Counted from the stretch's first letter, positions 12,729 to 26,501 are shown. The stretch: 64,000 nt of DNA from Ancylostoma caninum (GCA_037903475.1 JBAJFG010000147.1:1-64000); one strand, 5' to 3'. The notes: a model not told the origin generated them from the letters alone. Numbers and translations are program-made.

Positions 12729-15700
12729 TCAACCTCGAACAGTGTTCAGAAATCCTCCCAGACCACTGAGGAAATTACCACCTCCACTTTGCTTCTTATA
12801 TGCTTGTGCTTCTTGTTGGAATCTGTCCTCTTGCAGCTTTTCAAACGCCGCGCACTTCTTGTCTTTCAGGATGTTGGGGATCTGGAACAAATAGACGCAC
12901 TGAGATTTTGAGCTCTATCTTCTTTTGTGTATTTTTGCTTCCTCATTTTTCCCACTCATTAAGGGTGGAGGAAGCGCTTCGCATTTGAAGCAATTTGTCC
13001 GTCTAGAAATGGTAAGCAAAAGAAATATCGGCTCAGTAGTGATAACAGTCATAGATACCCACCTCAATATTTTCCACATTAGTGGATTTTTTCCTCATTC
13101 ATGACCATAAAAAGCTTTACGCTACATATTCAGGAACGTTGCTTGCTTGCCGTGCTCACGGCCATGGGTAACAAAGAACAACTACGGAAGTGTTAGCATA
13201 CGTGATTTGCTTAATTAATTAGCTACATTGGATTCCAATATTCTATCCAAGACCTGGACTACTTGCTGAAACTATGCATCACGATAGCATTCAATCGATA
13301 AATTGATTTATACCTTATACTTCTCGTCTTGCAGCGAGGCTTGGCTTATGATGTCTAAACTCTAGATTCTACTGTAATAATTGAGTGTTGTATTTAGTTA
13401 TCAACATGGAACTATTAGCGAAGTAGTTAGTCCGCCTGTACGTACACTGACATATATCGAAATGCCTACCGAGTTGGCTGTTGTCGCAGCCTCGAAGAGC
13501 ACGTTCGTTTTCACTTTGGCACCTTCAATTTCATAGTCGACAACTGCATGCTGGCACGCGAGCAGGCGATCCGGATCCCTCTTCGAAACCCAGAACTCGA
13601 GAAGCTCCGAGTTTGTTGGGGTGTAAGATCCTTGCTGTAATCATCTTTGATATACGTAGGTGCTTGATCGAATACGCTTGGCTACTCACTTTCTTTGCTT
13701 CATTTGAACTCCAATCAGATGATACATTGGTCGACAAAAAAGTCACAGTTACCGTTCAACATAAAGAGTTATATGAAGCAAAAAAATTACGTGTGGCGAA
13801 TCCGAACTTTTTGCATGCGTGCCTAAGAAGTTGCACAGACAATCCCCATACCTATTTTTTCAGTAGTAGCTGCCACATGCTCTTTACCTGATGAAGACAG
13901 CATAGGTCTCAAGCATAGAACACGAAATAGTCCATAATCAAGTGCTAAGCAAAAAAAAAAATAGAGAAGCAGAAATAAACAGGTCTCATGCTGGGATAAG
14001 GAGGCAAGCGAAAAAGCAAGAAAATGATTGAATTGCTTCTGAATTTCTCTCTCGATCCTTGTCTTGATTAATTTTTCTGCTAAACACGTATAACGTTTGA
14101 ACTTATGAGGGGTTTGGCAGGGTAAAATGCACTTGATTCTGCATTCAAGGCTCTTCAGGGCTCTCACTAAGACGAGAAAGAAAAAGTATTTGAGCAGGAA
14201 TAAAGAAATGTAATTTGGTTGTTCAACATACAAGAAAATTATTGAAATACTTAGCGATGGCAAAAATAGACAGGAAAAACCAGTGTTCTAGATGTCAAGG
14301 ACTTTTGTGATGGGAAATTCTAAATATGCTCTTGAAATACATTAATTATCTATGAAAAGTAGCAAGAAAAATCTTATAAAGATAATAGATTTCAAAACAA
14401 AAGGAAAAAAATTTACGTCGAGGCTGTTTGCCGCAAGCCACTCGGCGACAATTGCGAGCTTGAAAGCCTTGCCGAGCAGAGGATTGTCGATCTGTGCGAA
14501 GAACTCTTTCTCCAGCTGAAAATTACGTTAGTTCAGATATATTCGAGAAGAGCCGATAGAGCACACAGAAAGCGCGTTTCCATATAAGCCTTTCCTAAGC
14601 TCACATTGCGCACAGCTGAATGCTAGGACAAACCTCAGGACGAGTTTGTCCACGCTCATAGAACTTCATCCAGACATCGACGGCGCCTTGTTTTTGCCAG
14701 TAGTCTTTCTGCCAAACTGACCTGGACGAGCATTTTTGTAGAAGAAGAATTCTCTGGGAAATAGAAGACCAAGGAGGTGATGACAAACGCACTTCGAAAA
14801 TGCAGAGCACATAGTGAAATTAGGATCTTGCGGTGGTGGACAGAGCTTCACCGTTAATCGGTACGTCCTCTCGCCAGTGGCACGGCACAGGTTGCCGTCT
14901 GTGTTCTCAAGCAGCTTCAGCTTCCTGAATCGCATTACTTTTACTGCTGAAACTCTGATGAGCAGAGAATTCCGAACCTGCTCTCTTTGCAGAAATCGCA
15001 GTAGAAGCACTCGCGACCGCAGGTGGCGACATCCATGCAGCGCAGCTTGCCGATCGGTTGGATCGACACGTCCAACTTCATCGCCAGTTTGTTGATGTGT
15101 ACACCTTAAACTTGTACTATAGCATCAGAAAATACATTCATGGCCAAATTTTTAGATTTTTTCACAGGTTGAAAATTTTTCTTCGGCCATCTCCAGCATC
15201 CGTCATTATGTTCTAGCGCAAATGTTGGTGTTCATAGTTAATTTTCAGCTTTTGTATTTGGTTATGTGTTTGGTTTGGTCGTGTCGGAAAACGCATGCAG
15301 CGTAGCTCACGGGGCGAAGGTGGCGGAGGGGGGGGGGGGGGTGGCTCGTAAATAGCTGGGTCGAGACAGAGTTCCTGTACAATGCACGATATGGTGAATT
15401 TAACACCACAACGTATTACATTTAAGCTTGAATAGTGCTGTAATTTCAATTTTGGAGAAATCTTAGATTCTAAGAAATAAAACATTCATCTTGTCTGGGA
15501 TTCCGGTAATGCTTTTGAGAGTAAAGACTGGATGAATGATATCCTGTAAGAGAATGAGGCTTTTGAGGGGTAAAACACTGATGTCTTTGACGTTCCAGGC
15601 TCTGACGAAGGCGACAACGCCGAAACGTTAGCCTCAGTAAAGATCAGTACTACCTTGGCTAACACCTCGAAAGAAATCTTCTATAATACGCGATTACGGT

Positions 15701-18700
15701 GGCAAGATCCAAGGATAGTCGAGCATGAGAAACGAATTTTCTGAATGAAAAATCTTTACTAAAAGGAGTGGTGAAGTGCCTGAAGCTCTTCCTTGTGTTT
15801 CAAGATCCTCACAGAAAAATCCTAATGCAGACAAAAATCTTTCTGTGGATCAGACTGTTCTAGCCTGACCTTACGGGATTCTCGCTGTCCTCAGAGACCT
15901 ACAAAGAGGTTAGCCCAACGAAATGGTAGCGGCGGTGTTGGCGGCGGGGCACGCTGACGTTTCTTGTATAAGTGTCTCATATTCTCGAGTATTTCCCTTA
16001 TAACAACGCTCTTTAAGGGGCATCCCCTTAATTCGAAGACCGGGACAAGGAACCCGTGTCTCCGAATTATTCTGCTCGGCTTGGCTTATTCTCACGCTTC
16101 TGAAAGGTCGGCTAATCAGAAGCAACGCCCAAATACTCACCAGGTGGCAAGGTCACGTCAATGCCCATGTCGAAGCAATCCGGCCACGTCAGGTGGACAG
16201 TCCCGTCACCATCACGACTGGACGGATGTGAGAACTGAAATGCGAACTCTGGTCACCTTCCTGCGGGAAAAAAGGGCAGCAGAGGCCACTCAGAGCAACT
16301 CACGGACGGATTGGCAAGCTTTATCGGCTGCACGCACTCGTGACCTGACACCTCGCGACAGCAGGCTTGAGAACGGGCATCTTTCAGACGAGCAATGAAC
16401 AGATTCTTCGATATCACAGCCTGTAATTTGAATGGAATGAAGAACGAAAAAATGCACATTAACAGGCGACGTAATCCGAGGAACTCGATCCGAATGGTAG
16501 TTTAAACATGAATGTAGCAAAAAAAAAAATCCCAATTTCATAGAAAAAGAAAGTGGCATAGCTACTTTTGGATAGCCTGTAATCTATGAAAGATCAACGA
16601 GGATTGAGAGATATTTAATAGGTTGGGCAATAGCAAGTCGTGCGGTTTTCCATGGCGGTCAATGCCACTTTCCCGCAAACAGCATCAGCCACAACGTGAG
16701 ATTGATATTATGGCCCCTCTCTTTCTCTCATAGCGCTTCTAGAGGCAGAGAATTTCCTCAGCCTAATCATAGTAAAAAGCCACATTGTTTGAGACAACTA
16801 AATTTATGGTCGTCAACTGCAACTCTTGAACAGTAAAATTCCTTAAAGAGTATTTATTTATTTATTTATTTATCAAATGCACTCAAGGTGCTCCAAACAC
16901 TGATTGAAAAGGCAAAAACACAATACAGAATTACACGAAAATAAAAACTGCTTAAAGAATCTCCATCTTTATAAACAATAGTGAAACATCAAGATATCAT
17001 CGCAGTTGCGCAAACATTAAATCCCTTTGTCTAGCGCCTCCAACTAAATATTTACCATCAAATTCAAGGTTTCTTCGGAGTATGCAACTACCAGGAGTAG
17101 ACAAAATAAGTGGTTGAAACTCTAACGGACCTGTAGAGTTGGTGTGAGTAACATTACTTTTCACATTTCGCATGACAGAAAACGAGGAGTTGCAGGAATT
17201 CGGGAAATTGATTGTATTTTTCGTAGAGAGGGGAACAAGAGCCACCTGCTGATCTAAGATAGGCTATCAAACTTAGCTCAAATCCTCGTGAAAAACTGAG
17301 TGAAAAAACGGCACGAACTTGTTGCCCAACCCAACATAATATTTTCATCCCACTGTACGTGCTTACTGCTTACTGTGTGGATTCCCAGTGGTCTCGCCAT
17401 ATATACGCACGCTTATTCGCATGATAGAGTCGATGTACGCTTATGTTAACCATAAGAGGAACCTGTTCCCCCACTGAAAAGATCTATCAAGAGGAAGCTG
17501 CGCATGTAGCGCCCATAATCACTACCAGTAAGTACATACAATCAGGAGCAAATGATATATTTGATACCTATAGATTTATTCGAAATTCGGAGATTCAATT
17601 TCGAATACTATACACAGTTCAGATGCTTGAAAAATAGGGAGCAACACCATTCTTCAGAGATGATGAAGAGACATCAAGTAGGGCCATCTCTTTTCCGAAC
17701 ATTTGAATTTTTCGGATCTACTCTTGAATGAATGATTAAATAGACTAAGTTATTCGATTTTTATTCGGCTCTAAGTATACTGGTAAGGGACAGCTGCACC
17801 CTATGCAACCGACTGTTGGGGTGCTGACTGAATCGAATTAACACTCGAATAAATGCAGTGTATATGTATACAGTAAGGTTTCAGCCAGTATCCCGTAATG
17901 AGCTTCAAGAAAAAAGAACGAAACGAAATTTGTGCAGTAGTACATGGTGCCAGCCCTTAAATTACTGTTTTTATCCGATTACTTAAATGATTATTCGGAA
18001 AATACTAGATTCGGTCAGTACATCCACATGATCTGCTTGATCATAGTTTAGCCATCATTCTAATTCGCCACATTGCTTTTCAGACAGTTTTTTTTTCTAA
18101 AGAAATCGTTTCTAACATTTCAGAAGAACAATTATGAAACCGGTAACCACGCAATTCTTGTGAAACGTGTTGTGTTTCATTATTAAAAAAATAGGTTATA
18201 AACACTAGATCAGCTAGGAGAAATTACTTCTGGAGTACATATTTGCTGGCATGATGTACAGTGGCGGACTTAAGTATTGAAACAAATCGTCTTCTGTCCA
18301 TAACTTCTTTCAGAGCAGAGCTGGGCGACTCTAATTTCTATTTGTTTCGCAGGTTAGCATGCGGTACTGGGGCAAATAGATGTGACTTGATTTCGTGCAT
18401 GAATCTCCTTGGGAGAAATTTTTTACTTGGTGAGGTCGAAATTGGGGGTTCGAGGATGTTACCAACCACCTACAAGGAAATGTTTACAAACGCGGTCTCG
18501 ACCTGAATTGGATTTACTACACTAGTTTCGAAACATTTTCACTCAAAAATGCATGTTAACACATGATTCATTGATGTTTGCCAGCTTTGCATATCATCGA
18601 TAACTCTCTGCCACTAGCTCTGCCATTCTAACTCATCATTTCATATCTGTACTAAGATCAGGATTTCTCCTTATGATACTCCTGCTCTATTTTAAGATGT

Positions 18701-21700
18701 TCATCTCCGCTGCGATCTCTAACCCTCTTTGAATGTGAGGTAACCCAGCTAGTTCTGCTGGAGCCAGTAGTGCACATTGCCGAAAATGGGGTTTGGATTT
18801 TTGTTTTGCTGCAAGAATTGAGCTTACTTAGAATATCACACTAGATGCAGAAGCTGCATGTCGTTACCAATGCAGGTCATACGTACCGATCCGAATCGTA
18901 GAGATTTCGATAACTTACTACGACTCAAAAGTGAGTGGTAGCAGTAACCAGCAACAGCCTGTAAATCGCCTTGCTCCACACGGATTCTCCTTATAGTATT
19001 TGAAGCCACATGGTCCGCAAGCATTCCATTTGCTCGCCTGTATTGAAATTCAATAGAATTTTGTGCTTTTCTAAGAGTGAAGTAGCATAGTCCGCCTCTT
19101 TGATGTCCGGCGTAGTTCATTACACATTAGTATAGCTTAATTTACTTTCCAACTCTTCGAAATTAGGCAATTTTGGGCTTTGCTGTCGGCGACAACATTC
19201 TGGAGAAAGTGTTCCTTTTCTATGCACAATATTGTAAGAGAAAATCGTTTTTTCCGAGCAAGACAAAAATCCAGCCTACACTTTCAGCAATGTGCACTAC
19301 TGGCTCCAGCAAAACTAGCTGGGATACCTCACATTCAAAGAGGGTTAGAGATCGCAGCAGAGATAAACGTCTTAAGATAGAGCAGGAATATCATAAGGAG
19401 AAATCCTGATCTTAGTACAGATGTGAAATGATGAGTTAGAATGGCAGAACTAGTGGCAGAGAGTTACCGACAAACCGATGATATGCAAGCCTGGCAAACA
19501 TCAATGCTTCATGTGTGAACCTGCATTTTTGAGTGAAAATGTCTCGAAATTAGTGTAGTAAATCAGGTCGGTTCAGGTCGAGACCGCGTTTGTAAACATT
19601 TAGTTGTAGGTGGTTGGCAACATCCTCGAACCCCCAATTTCGACCTCACCAAGTAAAAAATTTCTCCCAAGGAGATTCATGCACGAAATCAAGTCACTTC
19701 TATTTGCCCCAATACCGCATGCTAGCCTGCAAAAAATATAAAAATTAGAGTCGCCCAGCTCTGCTCCGAAAGAATTTATGGACAGAAGACGATTTGTTTC
19801 AATACTCAAGTCTGCCACTGTATACATATGTTGGAAAAGCCTTTGCCACCTCTGCAGATGTCTCTTTTTTTTTCAAAAAAAAACACATAGTATTTGTTCA
19901 TAGTTGCATCGATGCGAAAAATAAAGCTAACTGGCGACTTGCACATGCTCAGGTTTGGATGTCAAATAAGAAAAATTCTATCATTTAGTTAATCAAAAGT
20001 TTGAAAACACATGGTTTATAATAGAAATTCCGAATTAAGGCGCCATAGTTACAATACAAACCTCATAACTCCTTGGGCCGAGCTTCTTTACCGATCCAGT
20101 ACCAATGGGAACATCCTTATCGTTATAGACGACAGTGTTTCCATTCTTGTCAGCCACCACCTTGCCAACAGATCGTCCTTGAGCATCGTAGCATTGCGAT
20201 ACCCCAGGTGTCTCAGCTGAAAAGAACTCCGCTGTAGTAGAGGAGAATTTTGAAGGTGTTCCACATTACCTGTGCAATGGTACTTTTCACTGCGTCTACC
20301 GAACAAACTTTCGGCGAAGCTGTCGCCGCCTACATCGTGCGCTGAGATCGTCGCATCGGTTTTCTTCCCGTTTTGCGTAATTGTGTACGCGTAATTCCCG
20401 CTTTTGCCTTTTTCCTGTAATGGAGTGGTCGCCGTAATTGTTCGACGCAGAACAAGAAGCAAAACATAAAAGCAGTGAAAAAGATGACAATGGGCGCATG
20501 CTGTCAGGATTTGGACGTGAGGAGAGAAATAGCGACCAGCATCGCGATTCATGTCTTTGGTAGCTCGGGTCTTCAAAGGTATCTACAATGGACGAGTTTG
20601 TTGGAAAAAAGTGTTGATCTTCGCCGGTCTCAAAGTCTGTTCTCTTTCCTTAGTAAGGCGAAGTTCTCGCATAAAATACAGTATTGCTTGAGAAACACAT
20701 TCGCCCTGGATGGACGATTAGTTTGAGAGATCGCTAGACCCTAGTAATCTCAGCAATTTTGTTAAAGGGTGGCGTAGTAAGGCCCCCCAGGTCAGTATGA
20801 TCATAAAAATCTACATTGGATTTTCTTCCATAAAAATTTTGGAGCAGCGAAAGGAGCCAAAAATTGAGAAAATGTGAAAAAAAAAACGAGGAAAGAGCAC
20901 GACTGTCAATTGATAAGCACCCTCCTAGAGTCATTAATGAATTCCACTCCAGATAAACATTTTCTAGAAAACCATCCGTTTCTAATTGGTTCAGATCAAC
21001 CCTACTACATACTCAAAGAAAGCACCCACCAAAATCTTTGATTTCAAAGTTTCGTCGGAATTCTGCCTTTAAAGGAAGCAGGGCTTATAGAATCGAGTTT
21101 CGTGAGAGAATGAAATCGAAAAGAAAGTTGAAAATGCAGTAAGTGTGCGAAGAATCCAAGAAATCGAAACATCCTGCATGCGTTTCAAGGCGCTGACTAT
21201 ATAGAGTTCCACTGTGGTTGTCCGTGGCTCTTAGAAAGAAAAAGTCACATTGCTCGCTGGAAGTCATCCAGCCCACGTAAGTTGGCGCTTGGTCAAATTG
21301 GGAGCGCAGACCGGACAGCTGGGTTCAAGATGTCGTCGTAACCTCCACAAGTTGGTCGAAATTCTTTGCCTTTTACGCAAAAATATGATACTCTGTCAAT
21401 TATGCCTACACTCGGTATTTTAGCTCGTTGTTTTGAATCTCGAGTGATACTGCTTTCCAAGTCCTTTGAACGAAACTGTTCAAAAGATTCATGAGGATTT
21501 CTAGAGTTGTCTGCTCACCTTGTCATTGAACCCGACTGTACCAGTGCCTGTATGGTTGTCGTGAGTTTTTGGATTGAGTTTGAAGTCGAATCTATCATTC
21601 GTTGCAGCAAATGACGTTTTCTAAAAACCGCGATCCACAAAAGAAACAAAAATTTGTTTAGATTCAACGAACATACAGCGGGGTCCTTCAGATCTCCACT

Positions 21701-22250
21701 AGCGACCGTGTCAAGATCGTACTGGCCGTCAGCCTTCAGGAAGGCATGTCGCCCCGTGTCGTCTTCCTTCGTCCTCAGTTGAGCTCTGAATTGTCACAGT
21801 GTACTACTTGCTATTCCAACTACGAATTCTATGAATGCTTACTTATGGCCATCGACGGTCGCAATTCCTCCTTTGTCGCCGATTTTCTGCACTTGTGCCC
21901 GCTTGCCGTCGTATGTTTCCGCAGCCGCGACGTTACCTGACCCAGATGCGGAAAACCGCTGCTGCGTATTCAGAAGATCGAGGATTACTTTTTCTTTGTT
22001 CGAAGCGTCCAGTGCCACCTGGAATTTTACGTAGATGCTTATTTCACGTGCTGACGAATGCTGTAAAGTGAGTGAAGAGACGTACTCTCTGAACTTCTTG
22101 CTGTCGCTTGTCAAGCCAGCTGGAGTCAGCCTCGATGTGCTTGTGCTTCTCGTTGATGGAGACGTGGTTAGGATTCCACTGAGCGGAAACGAAACTGACG
22201 ACGGTGATTGCTAGCAAAATCCATATCGGCACTCTCGCCGAGGTCCGCAT
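12729..22250 (-). CDS. Secreted cysteine-containing protein of unknown function
   Basis: Fourteen exons, 1893 nt, about 630 aa: 22250-22086, 22018-21843, 21785-21677, 21620-21519, 20414-20270, 20216-20062, 16420-16304, 16234-16141, 15104-14978, 14954-14789, 14753-14634, 14515-14417, 13634-13470, 12881-12729 (TGA). Residues 1-23 are a signal peptide (cleavage after V-S-A). Residues 24-285 are hydrophilic, Lys/Asp/Gly-rich and short-repeat-like. Residues 285-630 contain many cysteines (TCGRECFYCDFC, QACCREV, KLCPPPQDP, MCSAFSKC) and look globular; the end is Gly-rich. I recognise no domain. Frame is kept at each join, but the gap between exons 9 and 10 is only 23 nt, and exon 11 depends on a 35-nt intron. 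An alternative acceptor for exon 2 at 22050 would add about ten residues. Probably a nematode-specific extracellular protein. Confidence 0.82.
16619..17336. mobile_element. Short mariner derivative in gene 2 intron 6
   Basis: The left end GGTTGGGCAATAGCAAGT and right inverse GGTTGGGCAACAAGTTC carry the mariner-like GGTTGGGCAA terminus and a GTGCGGTTTT subterminal motif. At about 717 bp it is too short for a full element. A reverse-oriented retroposon tail with a TTTA repeat lies inside at about 16850-16900. Confidence 0.6.
18259..19820. mobile_element. Fold-back (long inverted repeat) element with TA target duplication
   Basis: Two arms of roughly 540 bp (18259-about 18790 and about 19280-19820) are near-perfect inverse copies, starting CAGTGGCGGACTTAAGTATT. 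TA flanks both ends (18257-18258 and 19821-19822). The central 490 bp has no clear transposase. It lies wholly within gene 2 intron 6 and would form a very long hairpin in the pre-mRNA. Confidence 0.85.
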
Positions 22251-22270
22251 CTGCAGATTTTCACTGAAAA
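22251..22270 (-). promoter_or_regulatory. Likely spliced-leader acceptor of gene 2
   Basis: The gene 2 start codon follows AAATCTGCAG directly on the minus strand, as in gene 1. A second acceptor-like TTTTTCAG lies 13 nt further upstream. The distance from gene 1 (4.2 kb) argues against a tight operon. Confidence 0.5.
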
Positions 22271-22871
22271 ACCCGTTCAGATGAAATTGAGTGAGATCAA
22301 AGAGAAAGGATGACCAGCGGAAGTTCAAAACGGGTCAGAAGACAAATGAGTGCAAGTGAAATGTCATTTCGTCGGACAGCGAAAGCGCAGTTTGAAGTTC
22401 TTCTTTGACGCGAAGGAGGTCAAAGTGAACGCATCGACAAACTATGTAAAAGTGCGTAAGATGAGAACGCGAGATATGGCGGCGCGCTGGGGATATAGGG
22501 CGCTATCCCATTTAACCGGTCTCCCACCACTTCAAATGTGGACAGCTGCTGCTGCTGCGATAGTACATGCAGGCGAAGCAAGAACAGAGCTGATTAGCTG
22601 ATGTCAGTTCCGATCCGTGTTCGATAGCCACCCGCCTATCAGCAACGGGTTCTCCTTTTGGCATACTCACCTATGGCGCCGTCTCTGCTAACCTGTCCCG
22701 AGGGGGGTGACTCACCGTGACATGTAACTGGCTCCAGCCTTTTTGAGTAGAAGACAGCTGGACATGAAGGAATGCTTCCTGAACATAAAATCATTGAATT
22801 AAAATGTTTCATCTAAAATAGCACTCCTATTATAAAAAGGCCATTCTGGTTCCTAATTAATAATTCTGTTA

Positions 22872-23749
22872 GTATGGCAACTAAGTTCTTGGGCTTGACG
22901 ATATGCAATAATTGAAAATTTTTTAAGAAAACCACAAGACAAGTGGCCATCGAAACCATGCATAATTTGAATATATAGTACCTTCCCATTTTTGTGACAG
23001 CTTCTCTGCCCGCTGTGACCAGGCTTGCGGCCGCTCCAGTTCATAGAAGTGCATGAGACGTGTTTAGAGGTTAACAAACTCTACAAGTCGTTGCTTTTCT
23101 AATTGAAGATTTAGTCATCAGAGCAAGTATTATTTATTTAGTGCAATATCTGCTTAGATAGAAAATCTATAGGGAACTCCCCGGCCCTTGACTGTTTTGT
23201 CAAAGTTTGCAATAAATCAGTTGGATCTTCAAAAGTGCGGTCATCGTTTGACTTCGATTACGTTTTTCTCGCTTTGCATGTTGTGCTGCCTATAAGATTT
23301 TTTCCTTGAAAGGAGGAGAAGGTACACTTTGCTAAACTCTAAAGTTTCGAGCAGATGAGCTCACAATGTTCTCGTTTGCGTTCCTGAGCACAGTCTTGTA
23401 TTCGAAGTTAATTTCTCCATTACAGAGCTCCTTCTGAGCAGTGACATTGACTTCTCTTTTGATGGGAGTCTATAAGCTCCTACTGTGAATACATTACTCT
23501 TTGTTGCACAAAAGGATTGCTCCCATAAAAACCTATGAGTTTGGCTCTGGTAAGCCACAAAACTTTTGTCATTTACTAATCGCAGTGAAGAAATAATTCT
23601 AACAAGATGGATGCCGCGCAGGACACAGGAATTTAGAGAGCCACGCGTAGGGCCATCTGCTATCATATGATGCAGAAATAAGGAGAAAATCAATATGTCA
23701 AAAATTGGCAAAATTTGTGAAAGCAGGCCCAAGAACTTAGTTGCCATAC
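22872..23749. mobile_element. Tc1/mariner-type element, 878 bp
   Basis: The ends are inverse copies beginning GTATGGCAACTAAGTTCTTG, each flanked by TA (22870-22871 and 23750-23751). No intact transposase is present, so this is a non-autonomous or decayed copy. Confidence 0.75.
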
Positions 23750-24521
23750 TAATATTTGCACATTCATTCAGTTCTTAAGGAAAATTGAGCTCATGACTCT
23801 GTCTAAATTCGACTATTTAAATCTATCCAGAACCTATGGGCACCTAGCTTTCTGCACGTTTCGTTATCCACCACCTTGGGAAGAAATGACAGGCAGATGG
23901 AATTTCATTAGATTCGCCTTTCATATTTAATCTGAACTTCAAGAAATTCCAATCCATTGCTTTCTTCACCGTGTTTTGTTGCATCTATGAAGAACGAAAA
24001 CAATCGTTTTCGAAGATGCTACGACGATCTCACAGTGATCTCTTCCGTAGTTTGTGACATATTGTGAATTGGTACCCGCTTCTTGTTCAAAAATGTGATA
24101 ACTACTGCAGGTACTATTTCTATAAAGTGAATTTGTGGTTTGAATGACATAATGAAGTGTGAAAAAAGTTTTCATCCAGAAGAAAATTGAAGGTACGTTC
24201 CTAAAGTGATGTAGGGCGATTTTGGTCCAGAGATAGTCTTCGCTAAGTCTAGGATTTGATTTTGTTGTGCATGGACACGTGTCATCTGCTGTGTTGACAC
24301 CAGGCTAATTCCACTATCATAGAAAGTGTAGGCTGCTTACATCAGAAAAGGAATGTCAGACTCTCGCCAAACTTGAAATAAGTTCGTCTATAGGAAATCC
24401 GAGAAATATGATGGATAAGTTGTACCCGTCCAATTTTTTGGAGTTCTAAGGACAATGCAAACAAAAATTTGTCAATTCATTCTGTTTTCGCTTTTACCAA
24501 CAAATTCGTCGAAACGACGAG

Positions 24522-24552
24522 TAAAGGCATCAGTTTTCGACTGATGCCTTTA
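24522..24552. other. Perfect 12-bp hairpin
   Basis: TAAAGGCATCAG and its exact inverse are separated by a 7-nt loop. There is no T-run or gene context to identify a function. Confidence 0.6.
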
Positions 24553-26501
24553 GAGATCAAAACAACTGTTATAGAGCAAATTCACGGAGCACTGACTCCA
24601 CTATCAACCCCATTATTCCACCAACAACTACTACAGATCAACCCCCTAGTGTAGATTTGAACCTTTTGCTACTACGTCATTTGTCACTAACAAAACACGA
24701 CAGCACAAACCTTCATTGAAGTCTCGTCTGCTTAATTAGAGCAAGAGAAATCGGAAGTGAAGGAAAAAAGGTACATAAGATCGGAAGGAAAGAAGAGTTC
24801 ATAGCAACTATACGAGTTTTGCTCATGAATGGGTTATGTCACTGACTTGTAAGCTTCTCACGAGCAAATGCTATGAATCTCTCGTACTGGTAAACCTTTT
24901 CAGCTTCAGCAACAATATTATAGCTAAATTCAAGAAGCTATATAACCTCACAACAAAGATCGGATGGCGTAACTTTCATGCCTGCATCATCCGGTCCCAG
25001 CAGTACCCATTTGATGCTGTTCAGCCCTTTGTCTTCACATGTAGAGGGAAAATTAAACCATAAATGAAGATTGTCTTTCTTGAGGAGGAATACGTACTCG
25101 TGGAATGATTTTACAGACCTTACCTCGACAGTTCTTCGCGACTTCTGCCCTCAGATCAGTCACGAATAGCACTCTGTATTTTGTCTGGCAGGAAGAAATG
25201 CTTTCCTAGAGGTTTTGAGATGTAGAAAGAGATAACATTCACTGTATGACTGTTTTTTTCCTTCCACACCTGATTCATCTCTTCGTAAAGAACTGATGCG
25301 TACATACTTTGGTTCAAGCTTGAAGAGAAAGCAGAAATTGAACCACTGTGGCAAATGTACAATTAACCTCTCATTTGAAGCCTATCTGGTAAGGTGGGTA
25401 TCGTTGCATGGCATTCACGAATGGAACATTTTAACAATGAAGGACCATATTTTATAGGGTGGCCCATAATTGCGGTAAGACCATGTATGATTCCGCTTCC
25501 TCAATTTATTTTAGGCTATTGTTTCTTCCTCGGTTGCATACTCACTTATTTGTTAGCCCTAGTTTATCACTTCCAATAGTTACATATGTCACGAGAAAAT
25601 TCTGAGTGGTTCTTGCCTAGTGCTATCGCAAATAACGCCCATTTTCAGTACAATGGTGTTCTGGCACGCTGAATATCGAAATGGCTATCCGAGATCTCAC
25701 CACTGCTTGAAGGTATATGTGTCTGGATGCAAAAGAGACAGGATGCAAACTCTCGACCTTCATCCTATGAGTCAGCATCACTATTCACTCGGCTATCCAG
25801 TTGCCAAGCCATGACTGAGAGAGGTATGTGTCAATATGGCAGGAAATGGAATTTTGGGTTTGTATTAACCATTTAGCAAATTTCAAATACAATCTGTAAC
25901 ATCATTTGAGATAATCTTCCCAACCATATATGTCTCGTTCCGAAACCGCAGCTTGGGTTCGTAAACTTCCCTTGCTAGAAATATTTCAAAAGTGTTGTTT
26001 AGTAGGTTGACAAGACTGTGATTCTGCCGCAACTTTTCACAGGAAGGCTTCCTAAATACCTCCTAGGATAACTTTCAGTAACCTTCAATGTCTTTGCTTT
26101 CTTTCATTTTTTGTTTTTCTATACATGCAAGTGTCACCAATAAGATGTTAGTGATGGTTATACTACGATGATAGTAATATTCAATTATTTATCCATATTT
26201 AGGCAAGAACACAAACGGCATGCAAGGGAGTCAAAGTAAGCAATGAAGAAATATGTAAGTGAACTTTGGGAATGGTCGACAAGGTAAAGATCACACTAAG
26301 CACCCTACTATTCTCGTAAGTGATCCAGTGAATTATAAATCAGCGAAAAGAGCACAAAAAAAAACAAAAGAAAAAAAAAACAAAATGTAATCCAGTGGAA
26401 CTGGAGCAACCGAAAACAAATATCTCTCAAAACAATATAATATTATACTTAATGCCTATGTACTCCATCATGGCAAATTATTATCAGTAATTAGACGAGT
26501 T

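Larger units (their letters stand above)
22251..26501. other. Intergenic region between genes 1 and 2
   Basis: Bases 22400-22750 are less AT-rich and may hold the gene 2 promoter, though no motif is recognised. A Tc1/mariner-type element occupies 22872-23749. A short perfect hairpin lies at 24522-24552. The rest is AT-rich with no gene seen. Confidence 0.55.

Noticed and set aside
13481..13891. 136-codon plus-strand open frame
   Set aside because: It overlaps gene 2 exon 13 on the opposite strand, which has correct splice phase and a better protein sequence.
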